This document shows positions 1 through 9,000 of a stretch of DNA of 19,483 bases, one piece after another; positions within the stretch are counted from its first letter, which is position 1, and each line of letters begins with the position of its first letter. This DNA is from JBBQQK01 sp038216025 (GTDB lineage: Bacteria; Patescibacteriota; UBA1384; XYA2-FULL-43-10; 1-14-0-10-43-13): assembly GCA_038216025.1 (NCBI GenBank), contig JBBQQK010000011.1, positions 1 through 19,483 on the forward strand. Direction: 5' to 3'. The position numbers were made by a program, and so were the translations under genes. The notes below the pieces were generated by a model that was not told the origin of the DNA, searched no databases, and saw only the letters and a list, made by a program, of their open reading frames with translations.

Positions 1-413
1 GACGACCAGGTGGTACCGGTGAAAGTAGTAGTAGTTGTGCCAGAGACTGGGAAAGAAAGATTGTAAAAGGTGGTATCATCGCGAGAAACAGAGCCGGAAG
101 CAAGTAGGTTAACAGTTGATGTGCCATAATTAAATGTTCCATTCCTAGTGAAATTTCCAGATACATTAATTGCCGACGATCCAGCTGTCAGTGTCCCAAA
201 AATAGAAACGTTTCCGCCCACTGTCATATTTAGATTATTGGTCGTCCAAGTGCCGGCAGAATGCGTAAAATTGCCGTTCATTTTGATGTCATTTGTAGAC
301 ATTGAAACGGTACCATTGCCGCTTTTGACCACATTATTGAATTCTTTAGCAGTGGTTGCACCACCGGTAATGAGCGTTTGAGTGCCGGATGTGCCATTGA
401 ACGTTACAGTCGA
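1..413 (-). repeat. Surface-protein long repeat, copy 2 (truncated by window edge)
   Basis: This copy begins in the protein at STVTFNGTSGTQTLITGG and runs at least to the FYNLSFP block. It matches the segment at 1003-1403 nearly residue for residue over about 130 aa. A 37-nt block at 215-251 is identical to 1205-1241. The two copies are offset by 990 bp, a multiple of three. Confidence 0.8.
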
Positions 414-3400
414 ACTAGCTGGAACGAATGTATCGTTGTTTGTAAAGTTGGTTGAAACATTTATATTGATGGTATTGTATCCGGCGCCTCCGGCAATCAA
501 TTTGCTGTTGCCACTACCGTTATAGATCGCTAAGCTAGTTGTTGAAAAAGTTGATGTGCCAACGGCAGTATTTTGGATAATGCCACCGCGAGTAGCATTT
601 GCGCCATCGCCGATTTTTGTTCCATTGCCGCTTAACGCTGATACATTGTGTCCATTTAAATCCAGTGTGCTTGTTAGACCATTTGAGTATCCTTGGACTG
701 TAAATTCGTCTAGGGCAATGGTTAAGTTTCCTACTCCAGTCAATGTATATTTGGCGTTTTGACCATTCGTGCGCAATAAAAGCATTTGATAGGAACCGAC
801 AGGGAAGTCGATATTACCATTGGCGTATATAAAGAACTGCAGGCCACCTATAAAGGTAGCACCACTATTTTGAAAAAAATCAGAACTATTGCCTATACTA
901 TAGATGCGAAACCTTACCGAACCAGCGATTGGTCCGGCTGTGTTGTCAGAATCGCCAAAAATAACTTTGTTGCGAATATTAATATCATTAGAGGTATATA
1001 GATGAAAATTTGTTGTAGTGGTGCCGGTTGTTGGAAAATACAGATTGTAGAAGTCGGCGTTATCCAGGCTGACAGTGCCGCTTCCGGTTAGTTGTACTGT
1101 TGAGGTAGCGTAATTAAAAGTGCCTGTTGACTTCTTATCCCAGTCACCGCCGACGGTTATGGTTGATGACCCTGGATTTAGAGTGCCATTAAAGACAAAA
1201 TCGTCGCCCACTGTCATATTTAGATTATTGGTCGTCCAAGTACCGGCAGTCTGAGCGAAGTCACCGTTGATCTGAATATTATTCGTTGACATTGAAACTG
1301 TACTCGCACCTGTTTTTGATACATTGTTGAATGCTTTTGTTGAATCAGTACCACCGGTAATGAGCGTCTGAGTGCCGGATGCACCGGTAAAAGTAACAGT
1401 TGATGCGCCGGCAGTGAAGGTACCTGTCGTGGTCAAATTGCCCGCAATATTAAAATTTATTGTGTGTGTGCCACTGGCATCTAAGATCGACTCTGAACGA
1501 AGAGTAGTATTACCCCCAATAGTTATGGCCGAATTGGTAGATCCGGTATTTATTATCTTTCCACGGTTATTACTAGAAGACCAACCAACCTGTAAGTCGC
1601 CACTCAAGTTAATATCTTTACCGTTGGTATCAAGAATCTCAGTATAAACTGATCCATCCGGAATCCAAACATGCAAATTGGTCGCGTTTAGCGTACCGTT
1701 TAATTTATATGACTTATCAGCTCCGTTCCAGCCTCTTCTAATCTGTAACGAACTATAAGTAATATTATTTGTCGGAATGTATTGGCTCATGGCCTCTATA
1801 ACTACATTCAAACTAGAACCTTGGAAAATTGCTCCGTTAGAGATGATGAAATCTTCAGAACTCGTTAAGAAATCTACATATCCGTTCCCGGTGATTTTTC
1901 CAGTAATATCCCCTTGCATGTACAAGAAGTGATCTATTCTACCTGCACCATTCCACGTGAGAGTCTTTCCCGTATAAGCAGTATAAAGATCGTAAAAGTT
2001 ATGCTTCCAATTCCAATTAGCTGTAAAAGTAGCATTTCCAGTTAGGTATACCTTTGAGGTGCCCACTTGCAGGTCATTACTACATGTACTTGTATTCCAA
2101 TTGCCAACTACGGTGATCGAGGAACTGTTCATATATATTTGGCCGCTGGCACCTACTGTGAAATTACCAGAAACGCTAAAAGCTCTGTCTGAAGTCCCGT
2201 CATTAGTATTGAAAGTACCAGCAGCTATATCCAAATTACCGTTCACTGTAGTTGTAGCAGTCGCAGGAAGCCTGAAAGTGCCGCCTGAGCCGTTTATCTT
2301 CAAGGAATAGTAAGTCCATTGTTTGATTTTGCGATCGCCAGAGGTGGCTGTGTATTCTACAGTTCCCGAATCCGTATCGTTGGTCAAGGTAACAGTTTCA
2401 TCACCGGTCATTTTCAAAGTTCCGGAATTGGCAACTGTCCCATCAATAGTGGTTGTTTTTCCATTTATATTTACTGCGGCGCTTGAATTAGTGATGGTTA
2501 AATTACCGTTTGATACACCTGAATTATCGATATCCAAAGTATTACCGAGAGTCAGTGTACCGGTATAGCTCGAACCTAGCTCAATTTCTCCCACAGTCAG
2601 AGTTGCTCCCGATGGTGTAGATATTGCTGCAGAGCCGGTATTTATAACTGCTTTATCATCATTTCCATCAGGATAGCCGGAATTGGCCGTCCAGTTGTTG
2701 GCATCCGACCAACTCGTTCCATCTCCGCCACCGTCCCAGGTAAAAGTATTTGTTGCAGCTACTGTAATTTGCAAATATGGTCGGTTGCTTTGTGTAGCAT
2801 CGTCTCGGGGATAAATTCCAACCATCTCCATGGTATTAACTCCAGGCGCCGAATTGTTCACATCTTCTTCTGAAAGCAAAGCATACCTTGTCGTTCCGGT
2901 AGTGCTAACCCATGAATTAGTAAGATCAGAAGAACCATAAGATGTTCCGCAGCTATTTGTTGAAGTTGAACCCCAGTTCGCATCATGAGTGCTGCTTAAA
3001 GCTCCATCGAAATTAGTCTCTATATTTGAGCTTGAAAAAGGGCTTGACCAATCATATTTGTGCACTCGAATATTGAAATCAACATCTGAATAGTCAAAAG
3101 TACAGTCTATCTTAAGAAACATTTTTGCCTGGCTGACATTGGCCGCGTCATCTAAAGAAGATGTGTCAAATTCGAGATAACTTCGAGATGCGATATAATC
3201 TGATCCGTCGTGCTGTTGTCCAACCCACAAGTAATCATTATCATACTGATCATATGCTGTTGACCTCGCAGTCGAGTAGGTACTGCTCATCCCGTAAATA
3301 TACCCGTCGCTTAAAGCGCTGTAGAAATCCGGATCAATAGTGACCGGATAGGTGGCATTTACTAGCCATTCGTACGGAACAAGCACATCGAATTCTAATT

Positions 3401-4841
3401 TTTTACCCTCTTTTTTTATCTTGGCTTGCAAATTTTTATTTTTGCTAGCCCCGCTTTTACTATCCCAAGCTTTGGGTGAACTGATACCCCATACAAATTG
3501 TCCGTTCTTTTTAAAGATTAAGTTTTCTTTTTCAAGAATGCGCTCTTCGCCCTCCCATTTTGTATCTCCAATATATATGTCTATATCTTTATCCAAATTG
3601 AGCACTGAAGAAAAAGTTAAGCTAGCATCAGCGGTGATATCGTCAGGAATGCTAAGACTGGCAAGACTTGCAACATCTAGCTTTTTGTTGAATTTAAAAT
3701 CACCGGTAGTATAAGAAAAATCAAGACCGGTACCATAGGCAGCCGAATATTTAACGTCTCTCTCTGTTTTTACGCCTTCAACTTGCTGAGGCTCGGATAC
3801 TAGTGCAGTTTTTCCGTCATACACCCAAGACAAATTGCCCAGTCCAAACGAGTAGCCTTCGCTATCTTTTTCCAAATGAACCAAATCTTTAGCTTTTAAA
3901 TTTTTCTTGAATTTAGCTTTGTAGAGAGACTTCTCCATCTTGAAATCCGCATCGGTAGTAAGTGCGGTTTCGATTTTTGAGTCAATTTCCTCTAACCCAT
4001 TACCTGTATCATAGTGCATTGGCGCAGCAGAGAAGATATATTTCTCGGTGCCATCACCATTATTGAACACCTTTTGGCTTAATGTCCTTTTACTCTTTAT
4101 CTCTTTAGCGTTTTTACTAAGTGAGGTATAAATCAAAGAATAATCTTTTTCAATAGCGGTTTCTTCTTCGCTTGGGCTTGTTTGCTCTTCAGTCTTTTTT
4201 GTGTCAGCTAGTTGCTTCTCTGCCCCTGCAGGTTCAAAATCTTTACCTTGTACCATCATTGCCAAAATAATAACAACTGATGCCGTATAAGTAATTAATG
4301 CGGCATAATGAGCTTTATCAATCCACAGATAAAGATGCCAATTGTAGTAGAATTTACTTTTCTGTCTAAGGGCATTGTGCAACGGATTGAACAGTCGCAC
4401 TGAAGTTTTTGTTGATTTCTGTATTGCTTCAATTCGCTCATCCACACTATTTAGCTTAAATAATGGATCGATACGAATTTCATAATACCAATTAAAATGA
4501 AGTCTTAACCATTCATTAATTTTCTGCAAGATTGGCAACTTTGTTTTTGTTGAACGCTGTATGGCAATGATCTTTTGATCAAGCAAATAATTTTTATCAC
4601 TGACCTGCTTTTTAACGGGCAGTTTGCAGTATTGATCTTTTTGTTCAGGACTTTCAGTTATGACTTTTTTATCGCTTTTATCATCACCTATGCAGATATC
4701 AATTTCCCAATTAAATAGCTTGTTAAAAATAAGCCTGAAGATATTTCTTTTAGAGTTTTTTGGAACATCAAAATTGGCGCTTTGTGGGCGCTTGATTTTT
4801 TGGGTGATACTTTTCTTCTTTAGCTTAGGTAGTAGCTTCAA
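1..4841 (-). CDS. Giant membrane-anchored beta-repeat surface protein (3' end outside window)
   Basis: An uninterrupted frame of about 1613 codons runs off the left edge. The first usable start is TTG at 4841, 3 nt after a GAGGGG; an in-frame stop lies just upstream and no ATG occurs early. Residues 1-175 are basic and hydrophilic, and contain two clear and one degenerate copy of a motif (IQ[KR]STKT, then an aromatic block such as FNWYYEIRI). About residues 177-197 form one membrane segment, so the N-terminus should be inside and the bulk outside. A Glu/Lys linker follows, then a region with APMHYDTGNG (about 265-285) and TYPVTIDPDF (about 495-504), then a DNRLRE-like segment (RSYLEFDTSSL, about 550). 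From about 697 (TFTWDGGGDGTSWSDANNW) onward the protein is Thr/Ser/Asn/Gly-rich repeat, probably beta-solenoid. It is likely an adhesin or cell-surface fibre. The ligand is unknown, and no enzyme motif is visible. Confidence 0.85.
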   Translation of the reverse strand, partial: MKLLPKLKKKSITQKIKRPQSANFDVPKNSKRNIFRLIFNKLFNWEIDICIGDDKSDKKVITESPEQKDQYCKLPVKKQVSDKNYLLDQKIIAIQRSTKTKLPILQKINEWLRLHFNWYYEIRIDPLFKLNSVDERIEAIQKSTKTSVRLFNPLHNALRQKSKFYYNWHLYLWIDKAHYAALITYTASVVIILAMMVQGKDFEPAGAEKQLADTKKTEEQTSPSEEETAIEKDYSLIYTSLSKNAKEIKSKRTLSQKVFNNGDGTEKYIFSAAPMHYDTGNGLEEIDSKIETALTTDADFKMEKSLYKAKFKKNLKAKDLVHLEKDSEGYSFGLGNLSWVYDGKTALVSEPQQVEGVKTERDVKYSAAYGTGLDFSYTTGDFKFNKKLDVASLASLSIPDDITADASLTFSSVLNLDKDIDIYIGDTKWEGEERILEKENLIFKKNGQFVWGISSPKAWDSKSGASKNKNLQAKIKKEGKKLEFDVLVPYEWLVNATYPVTIDPDFYSALSDGYIYGMSSTYSTARSTAYDQYDNDYLWVGQQHDGSDYIASRSYLEFDTSSLDDAANVSQAKMFLKIDCTFDYSDVDFNIRVHKYDWSSPFSSSNIETNFDGALSSTHDANWGSTSTNSCGTSYGSSDLTNSWVSTTGTTRYALLSEEDVNNSAPGVNTMEMVGIYPRDDATQSNRPYLQITVAATNTFTWDGGGDGTSWSDANNWTANSGYPDGNDDKAVINTGSAAISTPSGATLTVGEIELGSSYTGTLTLGNTLDIDNSGVSNGNLTITNSSAAVNINGKTTTIDGTVANSGTLKMTGDETVTLTNDTDSGTVEYTATSGDRKIKQWTYYSLKINGSGGTFRLPATATTTVNGNLDIAAGTFNTNDGTSDRAFSVSGNFTVGASGQIYMNSSSITVVGNWNTSTCSNDLQVGTSKVYLTGNATFTANWNWKHNFYDLYTAYTGKTLTWNGAGRIDHFLYMQGDITGKITGNGYVDFLTSSEDFIISNGAIFQGSSLNVVIEAMSQYIPTNNITYSSLQIRRGWNGADKSYKLNGTLNATNLHVWIPDGSVYTEILDTNGKDINLSGDLQVGWSSSNNRGKIINTGSTNSAITIGGNTTLRSESILDASGTHTINFNIAGNLTTTGTFTAGASTVTFTGASGTQTLITGGTDSTKAFNNVSKTGASTVSMSTNNIQINGDFAQTAGTWTTNNLNMTVGDDFVFNGTLNPGSSTITVGGDWDKKSTGTFNYATSTVQLTGSGTVSLDNADFYNLYFPTTGTTTTNFHLYTSNDINIRNKVIFGDSDNTAGPIAGSVRFRIYSIGNSSDFFQNSGATFIGGLQFFIYANGNIDFPVGSYQMLLLRTNGQNAKYTLTGVGNLTIALDEFTVQGYSNGLTSTLDLNGHNVSALSGNGTKIGDGANATRGGIIQNTAVGTSTFSTTSLAIYNGSGNSKLIAGGAGYNTININVSTNFTNNDTFVPASSTVTFNGTSGTQTLITGGATTAKEFNNVVKSGNGTVSMSTNDIKMNGNFTHSAGTWTTNNLNMTVGGNVSIFGTLTAGSSAINVSGNFTRNGTFNYGTSTVNLLASGSVSRDDTTFYNLSFPVSGTTTTTFTGTTWS
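1003..1403 (-). repeat. Surface-protein long repeat, copy 1
   Basis: This is the N-terminal copy of the about 133-residue unit (STVTFTGASGTQTLITGG to FYNLYFP). It shares TWTTNNLNMTVG and TGTFNYxTSTV with the copy at 1-413. The roughly 590 bp between the copies encodes different but similarly Gly/Asn/Thr-rich sequence. Confidence 0.8.
4319..4588 (-). repeat. Duplicated cytoplasmic motif in surface protein N-terminus
   Basis: Two copies of about 40 residues can be seen: DQKIIAIQRSTKTK ending FNWYYEIRI (about 4471-4588), and DERIEAIQKSTKTS ending YYNWHLYLWI (about 4319-4446). A third, degenerate copy (FNKLFNWEIDICIG, about 4687-4727) lies closer to the start. The copies immediately precede the membrane segment at about 4250-4312. 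Confidence 0.65.
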
Positions 4842-4873
4842 TATCCCCTCACTTGCTTAACTGTTACCTACTT

Positions 4874-4902
4874 ATTTTACCTAAAAAATAAATGCTTAGC
4901 AA
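4874..4902 (-). promoter_or_regulatory. Putative promoter of the surface protein gene
   Basis: On the minus strand, a TTGCTA -35 box (4897-4902) is separated by 17 bp from a TAAAAT -10 box (4874-4879). This would give an untranslated leader of about 25 nt before the TTG start at 4841. It lies between the rpsG terminator and the surface gene, which suggests independent transcription. Confidence 0.55.
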
Positions 4903-4970
4903 AGTTTATGGCAGGAAAATTGCAATTCATTATTTATATCGGATCAATAGTATGAGTCGTTAGAAATAAA

Positions 4971-5006
4971 TAACAAAAAGACCGAGGTTAGTCGGTCTTT
5001 TTGTTA
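4971..5006 (-). terminator. Rho-independent terminator of rpsL-rpsG (possibly bidirectional)
   Basis: A perfect 15-bp inverted repeat (4971-4985 with 4992-5006) encloses a 6-nt loop. The stem holds a GACCGA core and an A5/T5 tract, so either strand gives a GC stem followed by a U run. It starts 24 bp past the rpsG stop. The surface gene starts beyond it with its own promoter. Confidence 0.9.
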
Positions 5007-5029
5007 TTAGTACTATGTGCGGGTCAGAA

Positions 5030-5506
5030 TTAGAAACGTGCGAAATGAGCGAAGGCTTTGTTTGCTTCTGCCATTTTGTGAGTATCTTGTTTCTTTTTGA
5101 TAGAATTACCTTCGTTGTTGTAAGAAGAAATCAATTCGGATGCGAGCCTGTCAGCCATTGGTCTGCCGCTTCCGCTTCTAGCAGAGTCGATGATCCATCG
5201 GATAGCAAGAGTATTTTTTCGGTCCTTGCTCACCTCAACAGGAACTTGGTAGTTTGCGCCGCCAATTCTTTTGCTTTTAACTTCAAGAATCGGTCCAACA
5301 TTTTTCAAAACCTGATTGAAGATATCCATTTCGGATACTTTTAGCTGAGCTGCTGCTTTTTCAAGCGCATCATATACGATACCTTTAGCAACAGTTTTTT
5401 TGCCATTTAGCATTATGTAGTTGATCAATTTTGTGACCAAAACACTGCCAAACTTTAGGTCTGGACTTAGTGGGTGTTTCTTGGTTTTTGCATTTCCTCT
5501 AGCCAT
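5030..5506 (-). CDS. rpsG: Small-subunit ribosomal protein S7
   Basis: The product is 158 aa, the usual length for bacterial S7, which nucleates assembly of the 30S head by binding the 3' domain of 16S rRNA and lies by the E site. The N-terminus MARGNAKTKK, the segment KVGSVLVTKLINYIMLNGKK-like at about 18-37 (here FGSVLVTKLINYIMLNGKK), GGANYQVPVEV (about 82-92), the WIIDSARS region and the HKMAEANKAFAHF C-terminus are all characteristic. The ATG has only a weak upstream GGA. The gene lies 63 bp downstream of rpsL and is the last gene before a strong terminator, so it is not followed by fusA and tuf as in the classical str operon. Confidence 0.97.
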   Translation of the reverse strand: MARGNAKTKKHPLSPDLKFGSVLVTKLINYIMLNGKKTVAKGIVYDALEKAAAQLKVSEMDIFNQVLKNVGPILEVKSKRIGGANYQVPVEVSKDRKNTLAIRWIIDSARSGSGRPMADRLASELISSYNNEGNSIKKKQDTHKMAEANKAFAHFARF

Positions 5507-5534
5507 ATAGTGTGATTTTCCAGTTATTCATTTT

Positions 5535-5548
5535 CCATTTTACAATGG
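5535..5548 (-). promoter_or_regulatory. Intercistronic hairpin between rpsL and rpsG
   Basis: On the minus strand, CCATT-GTAA-AATGG forms a 5-bp stem closed by a GNRA-type tetraloop, about 30 nt upstream of the rpsG start. In E. coli the S7 autoregulatory site is in this same gap. The position is suggestive, but the stem is short and no homology is shown. Confidence 0.3.
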
Positions 5549-5569
5549 TTAATAATGTGTATTTATTAT

Positions 5570-5989
5570 TTATTCGTTGCTTGCTTTTACGCCATATTTA
5601 CTTCTAGCTTTTTTGCGGCCTTTTACGCCAGTCAAGTCGAGTTTACCGCGGACAATATGGTATCTCATACCAGGCAAGTCCTTTACGCGTCCGCCTCTGA
5701 TAATTACAACTGAGTGCTCTTGAAGTTGGTGACCTTCGCCACCGATATAAGCGTTTACTTCCATTCCGTTAGTCAGACGAACTCTAGCGAATTTTCGTAG
5801 AGCAGAGTTTGGTTTTTTTGGAGTCATAGTTCCAACTTTAACGCAAACACCTCTTTTTTGAGGACAACCTTTCGGCATCTTAACCGGTTTATTTTCAAGA
5901 AAGTTAAAAGTATTCTTAAGCGCTGTTGTCTTAGATCTCTTGACAGTTTTAACTCGGTTTTTGCGTATTAATTGATTGATTGTTGGCAT
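5570..5989 (-). CDS. rpsL: Small-subunit ribosomal protein S12
   Basis: S12 is the decoding-centre protein of the 30S subunit. The product is 139 aa, against about 124 in E. coli. The excess is an insertion of about 15 residues at about 25-40 (around NTFNFLENKPVKMPKG), just before the conserved CPQKRGVC at 42-49. Hallmarks are TPKKPNSALRK (56-66), EGHQLQEHS (about 85-93) and RVKDLPGMRYHIVRG (101-115). The lysines equivalent to E. coli K42, K43 and K87, where streptomycin resistance mutations occur, are all present (K58, K59, K103), as is the aspartate that can be methylthiolated (D104). The gene has its own strong promoter downstream of rpoC, with rpsG following. Confidence 0.97.
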   Translation of the reverse strand: MPTINQLIRKNRVKTVKRSKTTALKNTFNFLENKPVKMPKGCPQKRGVCVKVGTMTPKKPNSALRKFARVRLTNGMEVNAYIGGEGHQLQEHSVVIIRGGRVKDLPGMRYHIVRGKLDLTGVKGRKKARSKYGVKASNE

Positions 5990-6019
5990 GTTTCGATTTC
6001 AAATTTAATTTACTTTGTT

Positions 6020-6048
6020 AGATTAGCATATTTTTTGGTATCTGTCAA
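6020..6048 (-). promoter_or_regulatory. Strong promoter for rpsL-rpsG
   Basis: On the minus strand, a perfect TTGACA -35 box (6043-6048) is followed by 17 bp and a TAATCT -10 box (6020-6025). A TGC directly in front of the -10 makes it extended. Transcription would begin near 6013, about 25 nt before the rpsL ATG. Confidence 0.75.
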
Positions 6049-6081
6049 AGTCCCGACATCCAGAGTGGCGTATCGGGACTT
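6048..6081 (-). terminator. Hairpin after rpoC, probable (partial) terminator
   Basis: A 9-bp inverted repeat (AAGTCCCGA / TCGGGACTT, 6048-6056 with 6073-6081) with a 16-nt loop lies 11 nt past the rpoC TAG. The run after it on the minus strand is only TTTGACAG, so the U tract is poor. Its last paired base is also the first base of the rpsL -35 box. It may attenuate readthrough rather than end transcription fully. Confidence 0.5.
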
Positions 6082-6091
6082 CTCCAGCGAA

Positions 6092-9000
6092 CTATTCTGT
6101 CTCAGAAGCTCTAAATCCAGTTCCGGCAGGTATCAACTTGCCGATAATAACATTTTCTTTAAGACCCCTAAGGTGATCAATTTTTCCTGAAATAGCGGCG
6201 TCAATCAAGATTGAGGTTGTTTCTTGGAAAGAAGCTGCGGATAAGAAACTATCGGTTTTCAATGCAACGCGGGTTATACCCATGATGATATCCTCGTAGT
6301 CCACCATTTTGTTGCCTTCTTTGGCCAATACTTCATTCAGCTCTTCAACTTCGCTCCGGTTCACGATTTGTCCAGGCAAGTATTCTGAATCGTTAGACGT
6401 TACAACCTTAACTTTACTCATCATCAGCCGAACTATTACTTCCAAATGCTTGTCGTTGATTTCTTGACCTTGTGATTCATAAATAGTTTGAACCTGTTTG
6501 ATGATATAGTTTTCGGTCTTGTTTTTTCCAGCCAATTTGATGCTGTCGCCTAAGTTGAAATGACCTTCAGATATAGCTTGTCCTTTTTCAATCGAATCGC
6601 CCTCTTTGATTTTTAGCTGAACGTTTCTAGGCAATACATATTCTTTAGTTACGTTGTCTACGCCGGCAATTTTAGCCTTGTCCCCAAAGATATGAATGCG
6701 TCCCACAGAATTGCTTCTGATTGGTTTTTCTCCATCTTTTTCGGCAACAATTTGATTCTTATCAACTTTTTCGCCGTCAACAACGCTCCATGTGAATTCC
6801 TTAGGCATTTCAACTATGTCAATTCTTTCGCCTTTTCCTACGACAGTAACAATGTTTGTATCTTTATCATTGACAACAGATTGTACTACACCGAACACTT
6901 CGGATAATATGGCAGGAGATTTTGGCGCTCTAGCTTCAAAAAGTTCTTCAACTCTTGGAAGACCGGTTGTAATATCTTCGCCCGCAGCACCGCCAGTATG
7001 AAAAGTACGCATTGTAAGCTGTGTTCCCGGTTCACCAATAGCCTGTGCAGCCACTACACCAACCGTAGCACCTATTTTTACCATAATACCGGTAGCAAGG
7101 TCGACGCCGTAACATTTTTGACAAACACCCTTTAGACATCGGCAACCGAGCAGTGAACGAATCTCGATTTCTTTGATATTCTTTTCTGTAATTTTTTCCA
7201 CATCCGCAGCGGTAATAATTTCGCCAGCTTTTATGCCTGCTATATCTTTACCAAGTACGCGTCCTATCAAATATCTATCCCAACTTTCGCCCAAATCACT
7301 ATAAAATTTCTTTGAAATAATTCTTGTTTTGGAACTTCCGCAATCATCTGAGATAACAACGGTATCTTGAGAAACGTCTACTAGTCTTCGTGTCAAATAA
7401 CCGGCTTCAGATGTTCTAAGCGCTGTATCAGCACGGCCTTTTCTAGAACCATGAGTTGAGTTAAAGTATTCGAATACTGAAAGACCTTCTTTAAAGTTTG
7501 ATTTGATAGGAATTTCAATAATCGCACCGGTTGTGTCTGAAACTAAACCTTTCATTCCAGCAACCTGAATCATCTGGGCAACATTACCTCTGGCTCCTGA
7601 AGTCAAAATCATAAACAAGTCGTTGTCTCTAGGGTATTCAGTCATCATATCTTTTTCAATTTGACTCTGAGCATCCATCCACAATTCGATTGTTTTAGTG
7701 TATCTCTCTTCTTCGGTTATTAAACCTTTTTGGAATTGAGACTCAACTATGTCGGTCTTCTGCTCCGTTGCGGTTATAACAACACTTTTAGTTGCAGGTA
7801 CATGAATATCGTCCACAGCGAAGGTTAAACCGGATCTTTGAGCATACTTGAATCCAAGGCTTTTAAGATCATCTACGAATTGAGATGCTCTCTTTGTTCC
7901 ATGGGTTCGGTATACTTTGTCAACCAATTTTGAAATTGCTTTTTTGGTTAATGCCTCATTGATATATCTTAGATCCTCAGGCATTATCTCGTTGAAGATG
8001 ATTCTGCCAACGGTAATTTCAGATATTTCACCATTATTAAGTTTTACTTTGATCTTTGCATGCAGGCCAAGCTTTCCGCAATCTAAAGCATATAATGCTT
8101 GATTTTCAGAAGCGAAGATCATTCCATCACCCTTTTCACCGGCTATCTCAAGGGTCAAATAGTTGCAGCCCATAATCATATCGTTGGTAGGAGTAACAAC
8201 CGGATCGCCTGAAGCAGGCTTTAGCAGATTGTTCGCAGATAACATAATATTGTGAGCTTCTTCTTGCGCCTTATCTGATAATGGCACATGGACAGCCATT
8301 TGGTCACCGTCAAAGTCAGCGTTGAAAGCTGTACATACGAGCGGATGAATTTGAATAGCTTTACCCTCAATCAAAACTGGTTGAAAAGCTTGAATACCAA
8401 GTCTATGCAGTGTTGGGGCCCGGTTTAGAAGAACGAGTCTATCCTTGATGATATCTTCCAGGATATCCCAAACGAATGATTCACCTTTATCAATTAATCT
8501 TGTAGCGTTTTTAACATTGTGAACATAGCCGTCTGATATAAGACGACCAATAATGAAAGGCTTGAATAGTTCTAGCGCCATTACCTTTGGTAGTCCGCAC
8601 TGATAAAGATGCAATTTTGGGCCGACAACGATTACTGAACGTCCGGAATAATCAACACGCTTACCAAGAAGATTCTGTCTAAAACGTCCTTGTTTGCCTC
8701 GAAGCATATCGGAAAGTGATCGTAATTTTCTTTTTCCACCAGTTGTAGAAGCGACTTTTCCTTTTCTTGCCGAGTTGTCGATAAGTGCATCGACAGCTTC
8801 CTGAAGCATTCTTTTTTCATTTCGGCAAATAACCTCTGGAGCACCCTGAGAAAGAAGTCTTTTTAAACGGTTATTTCTATTTATAACTCTTCTGTACAAA
8901 TCATTTAAGTCAGAGGCAGCAAATCTTCCGCCATCCAACTGAACCATTGGTCGTAGATCAGGTGGGATAACAGGAATTCTAACTAAAACCAAAGAAGTAG

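Noticed and set aside
1..2700. CRISPR array or satellite DNA in the repeat-rich left end
   Set aside because: The repeats are long, diverged and in one coding frame, with no short identical repeats separated by unique spacers.
3352..3714. Plus-strand 120-codon open frame
   Set aside because: It is antisense to the continuous surface protein frame, and its product looks like a low-complexity mirror of that gene.
5015..5344. Plus-strand 109-codon open frame over rpsG
   Set aside because: It is antisense to S7, a universally conserved protein, and has no recognisable features.
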